Source of the DNA: Ixodes scapularis
Taxonomy: Eukaryota; Arthropoda; Arachnida; Ixodida; Ixodidae
Assembly: GCF_016920785.2 (NCBI RefSeq)
Contig: NW_024609837.1
Span: forward strand, 53,062,671 to 53,126,670
Direction: 5' to 3'
Length of the DNA: 64,000 bases
Every line of letters begins with the position of its first letter. The first letter of the stretch is position 1. The notes beneath the pieces were generated by a model. The model was not told the origin of the DNA, did no database searches, and was given only the letters and a program-made list of their open reading frames with translations. Position numbers and translations under genes: made by a program. This document shows, piece after piece, positions 27,495-40,287 of the stretch.

Positions 27495-28597
27495 CTTAAA
27501 GGGGTACTCCGGAATTTTTTCATAGTTGTCGATTTGCCTGAAAATTTACTAAACACAGGAGCAAACATCGCGGAAATAGAAAACTAAATATTTGGCCAAA
27601 ATAATCTTTTTTCGCGAAGTTGTCGAATTTACAATTTTGGTTCTCACCGTGTTTCTCAAAGTGAAAGGCTCTACTGGCAACAATACAAAAATGACGTCAT
27701 AGGGTAGGCAGGGGTTCACTCTTTTGGACTGTAGACTTTGTTCCCCATTTATTACAAAATTTTCATGATGTCAACGGAGTGCTTGGAAGCTCGCTCCAGG
27801 TCCTTGGCAAGGAGCACGAAACAAATGCTCAACATAGTCCATTTTTAGACGGCCCGGTCGACCCGACCCGACCTGACGTCACGCCATTTAGAAGAGTGGG
27901 GATATTCCAATATTGGTTTTGGCGTCATTTCGATATGCTGATTTCAAAATAACAGAGAGAAGAGTAAAAGCACAGGCAAGCTGGTGAATTGCAGACATCA
28001 CCAAACATGAGATACATAAAAAAGGAAAAAGAAGGACACGAAAAAAAGGACGGCGCACACTTTGAGACGTTGTTTGTGCCGTCCTCATTTTCGTGTTCTT
28101 TTTTCTTTTTCTTCCGGTGTTTCAGGTTTAGTTACGTTCACAATACCTATTTTGATTTTCGCGATACTAAACAGCATACCTGAAAGAGTAAGAGCCTGCG
28201 ATTTCGTAATATAGTTAGTTGCACTTTTAAATAAAAAGGTTACAGTTGTTCTTTTAGGGTGTAACTTGCTTGTCCCTGGAGCTCATACAGAACTTTTTGC
28301 GTTTGTTTTTACGCGAAAACATGCTCTTTAAAACCGAGAATCGCCAGCGTTCCATCGAAATCTGAATGAGAACAACAAAAGTGACGGAGAGGCTAACTTT
28401 AACTAATAAAAACGCATTTCAAATAGGAAGCACTAGTATCTGTCTCCCTCGAGGAGGTAAAAGCAAGGCACAATTCCTTCCTCACCAGATTGAGGGTTTA
28501 AAATGTTGGTTGGTCCACCCTTTTAGTACCCTTTTGGCAGCCTTTGTTTTCAAAGTGTGGGGAAGCTGAAAACAAATCGCTGTAGTACCCCTTTAAG
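27495..28597. mobile_element. Element with CTTAAAGGGGTACT inverted ends
   Basis: The left end CTTAAAGGGGTACTCC and the right end, inverted CTTAAAGGGGTACTACAGC, define 1.1 kb. No transposase or clear target duplication is visible. A hairpin-family copy (about 27960-28120) lies inside. Ends resemble those of 44311-45030. Confidence 0.5.
27960..28120. repeat. Hairpin family, diverged copy
   Basis: A head-like GGCAAGCTGGTGAATTGCAG at 27975 is followed by an arm at 28014-28059 (AAAGAAGGACACGAAAA, GGACGGCGCACA), then the inverted arm at 28073-28113. Centre only about 13 nt. No target duplication identified. Confidence 0.6.
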
Positions 28598-31500
28598 ACG
28601 GTGCACGTAAAAAGTAGGGAGGTTATTAAAACATGCAAAGCAAACAAAATCAACACTCATGAGATACAAAACATACACTCTATACAAATAACAAAAATTG
28701 AGGCATGTATAACTTAGTAATACTACTAGCGTGCACACTACAAATATTCGCTGTGTTGTGCTTTTAATATCTACGTGTATATTGGTAATTGCGACCGTAT
28801 TGTCGGCAGACAAGCAGACACGTGTATGCTAGTCTACAAGAGTAATTAACTACATAAAATAAATAGCGCGATCCCAGAATTAGAATATTATAGTTTAATC
28901 GTGTTCATTATTTGTTCTTGTTGGTATTTCGGCTATGATATTTGGTAACTGCTATTCTCCATTTCACAATACCTTCACGAACTGTGGAAATTAGGCTTTC
29001 CGCGACCCAGTAAGAGCGTCCGAGCGAGGCGTCTGACACCACGTCACGAGGGCGTTCGTGTTACCGCGCCCAATGCAAGGCCCGGACGAATCGGCTGTCG
29101 TCTGCTGCGAAACCAACCAACTTCGGATGAACGTTGACCACCGCAACACTGCCGTCCACTAGAGTAGCGAGCTCTTCGGGAACAGTTCATGAGAGAACCA
29201 TACGCCCAATTTACCCTTGAATCTGTTGTGGGTACTAATGCGAGGGCGATCTTTTGAGCGGACGCGGTCAATTACATGGCTGCGATCGTTCAAACATCAT
29301 TTAAAAGTCATGTTGTTCTTAGAACATCGTTTAGAAGTAATATGTCTTCGTCTTTTTTCCATGTCGTGTAGTGCTGCAGTGAGAAGAGTCTGACTGCCAC
29401 ACTACTAAAAGAAAAAGAACCCTAGAACTATTTTTTGACGCGGACGGCGCTGTTGCTTCGACGGTAACGAGGCCTCCGTGGATTCGACCATGGAGTGGTG
29501 TCACGTGCCTTGCTCCGACGATCTCATTGGGTCGCGGGGGTCACAGACTCCACAGTTCGCCAGCCAAACTACCGTAAAACGAAAGATAGTACTGTTTTTT
29601 TTGGAGACGGAGAGGTAATGGCTGGAGAGAACGTATTGTTTCGCTTGATTGTTTAGTAGCTTTACAGCATGGGGGTCCAATTTCGGTCACCGTGAGAGCA
29701 AGAACGGAATCTAATTTGCCTCTCACGAAGCGAGACCAGACACCGTTCGTAGACTGCTCGTCCGCTGCAAAGCGCCGTTAACCAACAAAAAAGAGAAACA
29801 AACAAACAAAGCAGGGTCGTACGTCGTCTGTTAACTGAAAGGAAAAAAATCTGATCGTATGCTACGAACCGAGCGTCGGTGAGCAGCGAGATTGAAAGCA
29901 GACTGAAATTGTGATGGCCAGCAAGTTTACTTTGAAAGCCATTAACAACGCGCGCTTCGTTCGGTGATCTCAGGGTGATCTTGACTACACACAAGCTGAC
30001 ATCGACCTGTAGATGAATGTGCGCTAATGACGAGCACAACAAGGGCCGCGACACCTCTCTCACAATTATAGGTTGGTGAGACGTTATCACCAATTATTGC
30101 CCGATTGTGAGCTTGTCAACAGGTAAAAAATGCCTCATTAGTTCATTTCGCACAATAGGCGGTGCTACGTGCACTTATCAGCAGAGAACGCTCTCGCTGT
30201 CATCTTGACCGATGTTGGGCCACAGGATGTTGAACCGAATTCTTGTTTGTTCGGAGAGGCTCTCAAGGCTACTGAACTTCAGTTCAGGTGTTTAAGCTCT
30301 GGTGAGGGGAAGGAGTTGTTCAACTCGATTAAAAGAATTGAAGTGTGAACATTTATTTCGTGCTAAAGAAAACGTGCTTACTTAATAGAATTTTTGTTTC
30401 ACAGCAATCAGAACATTTTTTTTAATAAAACGGCTGACACAAGGGCGAGCTTCAGATATAGTTTTAGTCGTGGACGCAGGAAGGTTCTGGACGCTCCATA
30501 ATTCCACCGGAGGGTGAAGCCGGCAGAGACTTGCAGTTTGGAGGGACAAGCCCCCAACGATGAACAACAACAAAACCAAAAGACGCTATTGGACGGAGAG
30601 GAGAGCTGATTTGGCGCCAACAGATTTTTCGGTCACATTTGGGAGCGGTCACATTTGGGAGCGTTCACACCGACTGCGCCTTCTACTTTCTTCACTTGGG
30701 GTATGCTCGCTTGACTAACTTGAGAAGGTACTTTGCCTCCTCTTTTTCCTACCTTCATTGTTTTAGTTTTAGTAGGGACCAGATCTGAAGTGTAAAGCAA
30801 GCGTCATAATATTAAGTGTTCAAATAAGGTTTCGTTTGTGAAATAAAATTTGTTATAACGTATATTAAGTGGTGGTATGCCAGATTTTTGGCCATAACTA
30901 TGGCGATATAGCGTTTGCAAAATCCGGATCTTTCTAAATGTCGCGGAAAGATTACGTGGTGCCCTTTCGATCCAGCTGTTTTAGACATTTCCTTGCCGTT
31001 AACAAAGCGTATTATCCTGTCAATGACTCTGTACGCGCGATGTTCAAGTTGTTTACTTGCATTGTGCAACGATGAAAGTGAACATGAATTTCAAGAGCAA
31101 TATGGTATTTGCTCGAAGATGTTTACTCTAGTATGCAAGCTCGTAGAAAGGTCGGAAGTGACCGGAACTGCGTACATCTAAGATAATGTTAAATACAATT
31201 ATGTGTTTATGGGCTGGATTTTGTATGGAAAATGTAAAGCTCGAGTTTAACGAAAAACGCAGACCAAAGGAACATAAGACATGTAGAGCATCCATAGCAT
31301 ATAAGAGACATACGTAGTCACAATAATTTATCACCAAATATAACTAATCACAATTAATAGCAACCAGCGAGATTCACCAAGGGGCTCAGCGAGAATCGAC
31401 CCCTGGATCATGAGATGCATGGTCCTTTTCTTTTTGGTCAGCGCCACAAGGAGATATTCTTTCTTTTATTGCAATAATAAAACCGTAATCAGTAAAAACA

Positions 31501-31649
31501 CATCAAAACACTCTCGAAGTTTTTTGCAAAGCAAATTAAAAGTCTCCTATATAATTAAGTGGTTTACAAAAGTTGAGCCATTTGGGTTTGTAATTCGGGC
31601 TAAAGAAAAAACACTTTCCACCTGCTTAACGAGGCTGAAAAAAAAATAA
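28598..31649. other. No gene recognised
   Basis: Contains a two-copy GGTCACATTTGGGAGC tandem at about 30631-30663 and a tRNA-like word on the minus strand near 31390-31435 (anticodon-loop-like CTCATGA, then GGGGTCGATTCTC) that may be a SINE head. A minus-strand frame at 28550-28813 has a hydrophobic stretch but no other support. Confidence 0.45.
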
Positions 31650-31845
31650 TAATGCTGTACTTCCTTCGGATTAGGGTCAGCATGACGAACAGCCATGCGC
31701 GGCTTCGAGATGCTACACAAGCTCAATAACATAAACGTGTCGTACAGAACACCGTCATTATTACTCATATGTAAAAACTGCTTGCCGGATTGGTTAAACC
31801 GCATGCCCGATTGGATAATGCACAGCTTTTTCTTTAGCATGCCCT
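31650..31845 (-). mobile_element. LINE 3' fragment, same family as 36519-39720
   Basis: The minus-strand frame includes SNNDGVLYDTFMLLSL and PRMAVRHADPNPKEVQ. These match the C-terminal segment of the LINE at 36726-37097 (Tyr-Asp-Met-Ile-Met-Leu-Leu-Ser-Leu, then Arg-Met-Ser-Leu-Arg-His). It is a truncated copy. Confidence 0.65.
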
Positions 31846-32003
31846 AAAGCATACCCCCCAGAATAATGTATTCCAGCAAAATATAAATGCATGTTAAACA
31901 GTCTAGATTTTCATGGCACATCAATACCTTGGTTTAAAGCCACACTTTAACAAGGAACGCACTCTAATGCAATTAAAAGAAAAACAAAGATTTTACTTAA
32001 TGG

Positions 32004-32224
32004 GGTATACACATGTAATAAAGTAGAAAGTTGGGCTAGTTGGTTTTGGTTATACATAATGACAAATACACAGCGCAAAAGGACAAAAAGGGAAGAGACA
32101 CACCGGATATTTTATTCTATTAAAATATCTAGTTGCGAGTCAGCGCTCTGTTCTATCCGGTGTGTCTCTTCCCTTTTTGTTCTTTCGCGCTGTGTATTTG
32201 TCATTATGTATAAGGTATACACAT
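32004..32224. mobile_element. Hairpin family copy 1 (32015-32213) with 11-bp target duplication
   Basis: The 199-bp insert is flanked by perfect GGTATACACAT duplications (32004-32014 and 32214-32224). A head of about 35 bp contains GGGCTAGTTGGTTTTGGTTA. The left arm 32050-32109 and the right arm 32154-32213 are 60 nt each and differ at only two positions when inverted; they include CACAGCGC and GGGAAGAGACACACCGGATA. The 44-nt centre carries AGTTGCGAGTCAGCGCT. No A-box or B-box and no poly(A) tail are evident. Confidence 0.9.
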
Positions 32225-32279
32225 ACTTTTTACTCACCTGAGTACGTCCTCGCCATCCCTAAAAGCTACACTTTTATAC

Positions 32280-34800
32280 ATGGAAGGGAACATTGAAAAT
32301 AAACTAATCAACAAATCGCATTTAAGCGTTTTTTGTGATAACATACTATATTAAAAAAAAAACGGGCAGACAAAAACAAAACTGCGTCAACCCCATCCTT
32401 ATGATATCCTACTAATATTTTTTTCTGTTTGCCGCCATGGGACGAAATCTTAAAAGAACGTTGGTTGATGAGGTGTCACTGTTGTTCTATTAAAAAGATG
32501 CTCTTGCTCTCGCAGAAAAAAAAAGTGGAATTTACTGCTTTTTAAACAAATGCGAGAGACGAAATACACGCTGGAAGGGGAAGACAACATTTACTCGCGT
32601 ATAATGTATGACCTGCGGCACGTACGAAAGCTTCGCAAACAAAAAAATGTTAAGGAATATCACTCTAGCGATAATTCACAGTTCACACAGCTTCCTGCAG
32701 GAAGCTGCGTACGTTGGCGGCGATTCCCGACCAATCTGGTTTGTTTACGCCGTTACAGCCTAGCAAAACATTGAGGTAAGTGCAGGGCGCTCGGTCCCCG
32801 TACGCCCCTTGAAAATTGGAAGGAGTTCTGGCACCCGCTCCGTGCCTAACAAATCCGAGGTCATTTACGCTGCCGCTTAACGCGTGCCACAGCGGCAGCA
32901 GCTCGGCGCTCGGGTAATTCGCTGGTATTGTGACGTCGTTGTCATTTCTATAGCCAACCGGCAACGGCCAGGCGGCGCCAGCAGCGTGAGAGCGCACGGT
33001 TATACCCTGTCTCGTTGCAACTTGGCAAAGGGTGAACGATAAGCCCCACATTGCCTGCCGAAGGCCTCGAAATGCGCGACGTGTACGAGCGTAACGCACA
33101 CATATTTGAGCATGAAGCAGCCAAAAGCCAGATACTTGTCCGGAGTTGAGGCGCGCTCCGGTGATACGCAGTCACGTTCCGATTGGCCCGCCAGGGCCGT
33201 AGCTTTTGCTGTGCTGGCACGTTACGCGATCACGGCTTGCTGGCCTACCCAGTATTTCTTGCTTCAGACACTAGGCTAAGAGGCGCCACCAGAGTAAAAG
33301 CTCACGTTTGAACAATGCAGCCGCCACTCCCAGGTGTACCCAATATTTTTTGTTTCAGTCGCTAGATGGCGCCAAACCAAACAGCATTGCAGGTTGCCTA
33401 TGCCGCCTTCTACGCACGATCAGGATAATTTTCACGGCATTTTCTCGATTCTGCTAAAAATAGTGGATTTACGGGCTAGTTGGTCGTTAACATGCATGGT
33501 AAAAGAGTAACGCCCTCCTCCCCCCCCCCCCCTCCCCCCCCCCCTTTTCCTCAGAGGGAAAAAAAAAAAAAAAGACGGAACGCAGAAGTAGAATACGAAA
33601 CGTACATTCAAACAAAAGTGCTCCCGTGACTCATCCGCACTCTTTAGATAAACAGCCTCTTCCGCGCACCGTAACTGGCAGTCGCGTTATTCGTGCCGGC
33701 TACAGACTCCACGAGGTCTAGACTTTGTCTCATCTTACGGTGGGCTAAAGACCAAAGCCACGGGCCGCCAGGTCCAATCACGTTTCGCGCTAAACTGACA
33801 TTTTTAACGTTGATTAGGGCTGGACGAATAATGCTCCGAATAAAAAAAGCGCTGCATCATTTCTATAGCTTCGACACTGCAAAGAGCCTGGATGTCGTGG
33901 CTTTGGCGATGTAAAATTGAAGAGTCACTAAGCGCTAATCAATTCGAACCACTCTCTGCCCATACCCATTAGTGATCCTAGACGCAGGCACCGACACGTG
34001 CATTGAAGCGAAATACCGCGCAATTTCTAAGTGGCTTGCGATTGGATCTGATGGTCCGTAGCTTTTGCCTTCAGTCCATTCTATGGTGGGACCAGGTATA
34101 GCCATACAGCGTGATCGTCGTCTGTTCGCATGGACGCGCGCATGTGCCGGCGCAGCGGGGTGTCGACTTAATACCACATAAAAGGCCTGCGCATGACGCC
34201 ATGACGTGATTGTTAGTGAATCCCAGACCCGCCCACAGCGGCGACCACGCTGAAGCCCGACAACAGACGCCTCAAAGGGACAGACGGGCCCGTCTCGAAA
34301 TCGCGGCGGCTAGCGCCGCACTCGTTGTGAGATGGTCCTCGACGTTCCGGCGGCGACGCGGACGCAAGCAAGGCGGCGCCGCGTGAATCAAATAGTGGAC
34401 GAACAGTGACGTCATGTACAGGCCTTGTCTACAAGGTGGAATTGATCGACTACAACCAATACCACATAAAGGTCAAGGCCTGCGCATGACGTCATTGTTA
34501 GTGCATCCCCGCCACGCCCCAGGCGGTAAGCCCCAAGGCTTGGCGACATGCAAGAAGACGCTAGACACAACTAAGGCTTGGCGAGATGCTAGACGCAATT
34601 TAGGTGCAGTATGTGGAGATAGCAACCCGGCTAGGCCCCGCCTTCTGCTTATAAGGTGCTTTCATCTCTCAATGGCTGGAGAGATGATTGACGTGTCAAA
34701 AGTTGCTTTTAAATTTTTACCTCCATATCCGTAATAGTGTTTTAATCGACTATTCTTTATGTTTCCGAAACAAGTGTTCTAGATAAAGTCATTATTATTT
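32280..34800. other. No gene recognised; homopolymer tracts
   Basis: A C-run at about 33519-33545 and an A-run at 33560-33574. The 33.0-34.7 kb part is GC-richer and gives many overlapping open frames on both strands without a family match. Confidence 0.45.
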
Positions 34801-34824
34801 TAAAAAGATATCCTGAGATCGCCT

Positions 34825-36110
34825 TTCCGCTTCGGTTTCGAACGATAACAAACATGGCTGCTGGCGTATGCGGAGCGCTGAACGAGCGTAACTCATTGAG
34901 CTCGTGAAATTTATGAGTGAGGGTCGTTTTGAGTCCACAGAGGTGTTTAGAGCAAGATGTCAACAACCGACTTATTTTGCAGCAAACAACAGCCGCAAGT
35001 ACGCGCCTTTGGAAGCGCTGTATGGATGCTTGTTTTCGTAGCGGGACTGGCCTAAGCCTAGCCTCCCACATTAACTACCGGGTGTGTCAAGTAGCGGCCA
35101 GGCTCTTTCAATCAACCGCGAAATTCGGTTTCTTAACGTATCGCGCTACCATTTTCTGCAGCGTTTCCCACAGGTGGTGCATGCTCTCTATAAATTTTGC
35201 AAAGATCGACCTTACCTTAGTAAAAAGTAAAGAAAAAAAAAGGCTTCGCTCCTATGGAAACGCAATGAAGCCACCGGTTCTCAAACAATAGGGCGCTTTA
35301 TTGATTGAAGAACGGTGACTTCGCTGGGTTTCCACAGGAGTTAAGACTTTTTCTTTCTTTACTTTTTCCTCGGGTAAGTTTGCTCTTTGTAAAATTTATA
35401 GAAAACATGCACCACCTTTGGACAACGCTGCACAAAATCGTAGCGCGATAGCCTAAGATGATGTAACGCTAGAACGCCGTCTTCTTGGTCGAGTCTTGCG
35501 AGCGAAGTAAACGTCTTTAGACGGGGGCGGAATAGCAGACGGGCGAAGACGAAAACGGACGCCGACGGGCAGAGTTTATGTCCGCTTTCTTCGGGTATGG
35601 TGCTTGCCTAAAAAAGTGGTCCCTAGATTTCCGCCTGATGATGTCATGGAAGTGTCCTGCTGTCGCCGGTTGCAACCCTGGCGGCGTCCCAACAGCTGTG
35701 ATGGATATGGCAGACGCCCGTTTTGTTGCAGGTCTCTCTTCAGTGTGACAGTTCACGGTAGCTTCAGCAGCCAGAAGTTTGGACGCCGCAACAAGTGCAA
35801 CACTCGCATTCGCTCGTGCCTTTCTCCAGCATTTCTACTGCCCACCGCCATGATCGCGACCTCCGACAATGAGATGCGCTCCAGGCGCCATACTTCAGGC
35901 ATGGCAAACGACGATAGACGGTGGTGAAATATCAGACGATGCCGGAGGCTGCCGCGCGTCTGCTCGCACAACTTGCAGGTGTTGTCAGACGCCGTACTAG
36001 ACGCGCAGGATTTCGGGAAGGAAAGACACTAGGCTTGTTAGCGTGTTCGGCCGAGCAGCCAAGCCAATCAATAGGAGTTTAGCCGGGCAACTGATTTGTG
36101 GGCAGGGCTT
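34825..36110. repeat. Composite dispersed repeat, second locus
   Basis: 34825-35090 matches 6160-6420, and 35457-36110 matches 8205-8545, both in the same orientation and order. At this locus the halves are separated by the TA-flanked foldback MITE at 35141-35448 instead of the about 1.8 kb insert at the first locus. Confidence 0.55.
35139..35450. mobile_element. TA-flanked foldback MITE (35141-35448)
   Basis: The left arm starts TCGCGCTACCATTTTCTGCA and contains GGTGGTGCATG and ATAAATTTTGCAAAG. The right arm is its inverted copy ending GTAGCGCGA. Arms are about 150 bp around a short centre; TA lies on both sides. Length and TA target are typical of mariner-like MITEs. Confidence 0.8.
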
Positions 36111-36439
36111 ACAGCGGGCCGTGACTTCCAACTGAACTGAGTCTAACAGCATAAATATTTCGCGAAATTTCGAACGCGACAGCGTTAAGGAGCTCGGGCA
36201 GCAAAAATGCCAGCTCCCGTGGCGGGAAAATCTTGATGGTCGATACGGTCATGATGTCACAGCCGCATTACCTCGCGCTGGAATTTCTAAACAATCCACA
36301 ATACTCACATGAAACGTGACGTCTTGCGTGGAATGAAAGTGGCTAAAACTTGACATGTAATGCGAATTAAAAGTGGACGCATGTCTCAAGTAGTTTCACT
36401 TTAAAAAGTAATTCGTTTGCTTCAAAAGAAAACAAATAT

Positions 36440-36517
36440 ATAGCATTTTAGGCTGAATTCCAACCCACGACCCTTCGGTTGCAAGCCAGACACGCTACTG
36501 ACTAAGCCAATTGTTCT
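36440..36517 (-). mobile_element. tRNA-derived SINE head
   Basis: On the minus strand TTGGCTTAGTCAG resembles an A box. An anticodon-arm-like GGCTTGCAACC and a B-box-like GTGGGTTGGAATTC follow at the right spacing. The 3' part does not close a cloverleaf, so this is a SINE and not a functional tRNA. It abuts the poly(A) end of the LINE at 36519. Confidence 0.55.
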
Positions 36518-36518
36518 T

Positions 36519-39500
36519 TTTTTTTTTTCGTTATTGCCTGGTTAGACAAATTTTCACAATAAAAACAAAAAGGAAAGGCTAAAACACTTTAGCCACACAT
36601 GGGCCGTGGCGGTTTGCTAAAATCTTTTTTAAAATGGCCCAATCATCCAACAGTGGTAACCAATCTGGAGGTTCGACGATGGCACGGTAAACTTCTCTTA
36701 CATACACAATATTTTCAATAAATTTTTAACGCACAGTGCGGACATTTACGTCTGAGTGCCGTAAACTCATTCTCGTTTTCCACATACTGTGGAGACTCAA
36801 TAGCATTATCATATCATACGAAATTTTGTCTTCATTTTTCACAGCCAAATAACGAATACCGCGTCGGTTGACAGGTAAATCTGTTTTGGGGGTACGCTGA
36901 AGGATGTCCCAATGGAACACAGCGTCCCAACATTCGATAAACCCGTGTTCTACGGTTTCGGCTCCTTTACATAATAAAAAATTTGTGGTCCAAGGGACGA
37001 AAAAAACTTTTTTTCCTCCAGCCAAGTTTTCACCGGAAGAAAGCCACAATTGAAAGAAAAAGGTTTTAACGCTTGGCTTGACCGGCGTTCTTTTCACTCT
37101 TTTTAGTACGTCTAAACGACTGCCGCCACAGTATAATGATCAATGCAATGGTATAGAAAACAAAATATTGATTAAATCTTTATACAACTTTTTCTTTGAA
37201 ACTGTAGCCAAATATCCCATAGAAAAACGAACTTAGAACATGCGGAAAGACAATGAAACTTCTCTCATGTACCTGAGCCTATTACAACACCAGATGACAC
37301 AACAAATTCAGGCAGAAAACTTTGGGGGCGAGCTTGAATTACAGTGCAGAAAAAAGGTCGTTTTGATCGCCAGTAAACATAAATCTAGAAACAATTTGCC
37401 TTGTAAATAAATGAGATAGCCCTAGTCCGCCACTTCGCCCTGAACGAAAAAAATGTGTGTGGGCACAGCGCTCGCAATTCGAGTTCCATATGAAAACAGC
37501 AAAAACTCTGAGGAATGTCTGCACATTGGCGCAAGACAAATAGAGCACCTGTAAGACAAACCAAACCTTCGATATAAAAAAAAAAACGTTACACACAGTG
37601 GAACACGCGAGAAAAGACAAATTATTTTCCCTCCACCCTTCCGCCTTTGTTCTAACGTGTCTCTCCATTCCAGTATGAAGTAGTGTCACGATAATGCGCT
37701 AACGGCATACCTAGATACTTGGTGGGTAAACTTTCCCACCTAACATTCATAAAAACATCTGGTTTACTATCCCAATCACCGTGCCAAAACCCTACCGTTT
37801 TGTCCCAATTAATGACACTCCCGGTTTTCACGGGAAAGCAAGAGCCAACATTGAAAATTTCGCGAGTACTTTCTTGATTCGCGCAAAAAACCGCCAGATC
37901 GTCCGCATATGACGGGACTTTTACTTCACTCGTGTTTAGCTTAAAACCACGTATGTTATCGTTCCGAAGAAGTCTCAAACAGAACGGTTCTAAAAAAAAA
38001 TAGAAAAAAGCAAAGGCGAAAGTGGACAACCTTGCATAACTGAACAACGTATCTCAATGTTTTCTGTAACGGTCTTATTTAAAACCAAACTTGTAGTGCA
38101 ATTTTTATAAGCCAATATTAAAACCTTATAAAAGAATGGACCCTACATTGGCTTGTTTCAATATACGAAAAAGTATTCGGTGCGAAACACGATCGTACGT
38201 TTTCTCAAAGTCGAGTTCCAACATTGCAACTCGGCCTTGAAAGACGTCGCAGCATTCTAAAAAAGCTTTTAGCTACATGTATATTCGTGCAAATCGTAGG
38301 GCCTTTTATGCCGGACGTCTGATGCGGTCCTACGAGTACTTTAATAACTCTTTGTAATCTCTTTGCTAAAATCTTCATGTAAATTTTATAATCAACGTTT
38401 GTTAAAGCAATCGGCCAGTAATATCCCACAGACTAGAGTTTCACCGAATCATCGTACTTAGGGATAAGCACAGTGTGCGTCCTAAGAAAAGATAAGGGCA
38501 ACATCTGCTTCTCATATGCCTCGGTCAGTAACTCATACAGCACAGGCGCCACCTAATTCTTAGAAGATTTATAAAATCAGCACCAAGGCCGTCCGGTCCT
38601 GGCGTATTTCCACTCGTCAGCTCATCGATGGCCGCTTCGACTTCCCGCACGGTGATAGGCACCTCTAGGCTATCGCACACCTGCTGTTCTAGCTGGGGCA
38701 TCAAAAACAGAAATTCCTCCTCGAACCCGTCGTCTACTGACGCGATACGCCCAAACAGATTTCGATAATGGTCCACAAAAGCCCTTTCAATAAGCGTCTT
38801 GTCACGAGTCACCGTAGTTCCGTAACAGATTTCCCTGATATCGTTACGTTGCGCATACCTATCTCGTCGCTTAGTGCGCGCTTCGTCGGAGCTTCACCCA
38901 TCCACAGCTTGTCGCTTCGCGCCCTTACTATCGCTCCTCTGTATTTCTCGACATCGATCAGTTCTAGTTTGCTTTTACATTATTTTATTTCGCGCATGAA
39001 TTCACTGGGATTCACGCTTTCTAGTGTTACAAAACAGTTTAACTAACGCCGTAAAACATCCTCTTCTGTCTTTTTCTGATAGTTAAGTGCGGTGCTTCTC
39101 TCGATTGCCAGCCGTCTTTACTTCTTCTTTAAAAAGATACAAACGCACAGCCCACAGTGTATGATCGTTAGTGTATAAATCTTTAAAACGTTTGCTCACA
39201 CTTGCTCTAAAATGCTGATCTTTAAGAATACTACTGTTGAGCTTCCATAGTGCCCAGACTCATTTTGGTGATTTTGCCTTATTGCTAAGAGTAAACATGA
39301 CTAACGCATGATCACTGAAAGACACGTGCTTAACAAAGTAATCGCTACAAAGAGGTAAAAGGTCGAGCGAGACGTATACCCTATCCAATCTCGCATGACT
39401 CCGGCCTTGAAAATGCGTAAACTGTACATTTCTCTGATTCATACAGGCCGCGACATACTCTAAGAAATGCCCCGAAACAAGGTCATCCAGAGAAAAGGAA

Positions 39501-39720
39501 CTTGAGTCTCGAACAGGAGCATGACTCGGTCAATATTGGGAACTACAAACGCAGTTAAAATCAAAAAGAAAAATATGTACTCGCTCGCAATCGAGATACA
39601 CTTTCAGACTTTCCAAAACAAATCTTAACGGTCACCTTCGCGGTTCGGCGCGTAGACACAGAAAACGCGCCAATCAGCGTTAGAAAAAAAAAGTCGAAAT
39701 AAACAAATCGACCGGAATCT
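36519..39720 (-). mobile_element. Decayed L1/Tx1-like LINE with endonuclease, RT and 3' zinc motif
   Basis: Read on the minus strand from the right. Endonuclease traces occur near 39660-39690 (Val-Tyr-Ala-Pro-Asn) and near 39300-39440 (HARLDRVYVS, then Ser-Asp-His). An RT entry region follows at 38600 (GNTPGPDGLGADF), then fingers at 38290-38420 (PIALTNVDYKIYMKILAKRL and GPHQTSGIKG), and the catalytic YADD at 37898-37909. A Cys-x-n-Glu-Thr-Val-x-His C-terminal motif lies near 36960. The element ends in an A-run (T-run at 36519-36530 on plus) next to a tRNA-like SINE. Frameshifts and stops throughout mean it cannot be active. Clade assignment rests on a few motifs. Confidence 0.8.
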
Positions 39721-40060
39721 AAAATGCACCTACATGTATTTTTATTCTGAACATAAAGGGGGAAATTAGTAATGCTCGGCGTGTAGCCGCACTCTTGTTA
39801 CTACGTGGTTTTTGAGCTGAAATGGAGTATTGTCGTTAATTAGGAGAAATAATGTATCTGGACTGGCTCGTTAGTGTTAGTGAATGATTAAAAATACATC
39901 AGTAACATTTCATCTCGAACATAAAAAAAAATGCAGGGAGTTCGAGCTTGCAGTAAAAACGTATTTATTAGAAATATTTAAAGAGTGTCACGGACGTAAG
40001 AACCCCGTGCAACCAAAACCCCTGCAATCGAAGTGCCCCGGGCTATTGTGAGACTCGTTT
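39721..40060 (-). promoter_or_regulatory. 3' UTR of gene B with polyadenylation signal
   Basis: The gene B stop codon is at 40061-40063. On the minus strand an AATAAA hexamer lies about 92 nt further downstream (39964-39969 on the plus numbering). Beyond it the sequence is AT-rich. Confidence 0.65.
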
Positions 40061-40287
40061 TTAGCAGTAATCGGGAACTGGAGCTTCGGTAGTTGTTGTA
40101 GTTGTCGCTGGAGGTTCTTCTGGAGACGGAGGTTCTTCTGGAGGCGGAGGTCCTGGTGGAAGCGGGGGTCCAGGCGGAGGCGGTGTTGGTGGGATCACTT
40201 CCGGAACGTCTGGCTCTCCGGGACGAGTGGGCGGTATTTCTGGCGGGACTGGCGGTTCGGGGCCACTCGGGGGTGCGGGTGGTTGAG
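40061..40287 (-). CDS. Gene B, last exon: Pro/Thr-rich tail ending in Cys
   Basis: Minus strand, acceptor CTGAACTATTTCAG. Two bases complete a Pro codon from the exon at 43870, giving PPIPPQPPAPPSGPEPP across the junction. The 74-residue tail is roughly half proline, with Pro-Glu-Glu repeats, a Thr run and the end EAPVPDYC before TAA. Such tails are common linkers or O-glycosylated C termini in secreted arthropod proteins. The lone terminal Cys could pair with another Cys in the core. The opposite strand also stays open because of the repeat-like codons, but splice phase and the downstream AATAAA favour the minus strand. Confidence 0.8.

Noticed and set aside
28550..28813. Membrane protein on the minus strand
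   Set aside because: It has a hydrophobic stretch, but the frame runs through AT-rich sequence at the end of a MITE, with no splice sites or family match.
36440..36517. Functional tRNA gene
   Set aside because: A- and B-box words are present, but the acceptor stem does not pair and the T-arm is degenerate; treated as a SINE head.
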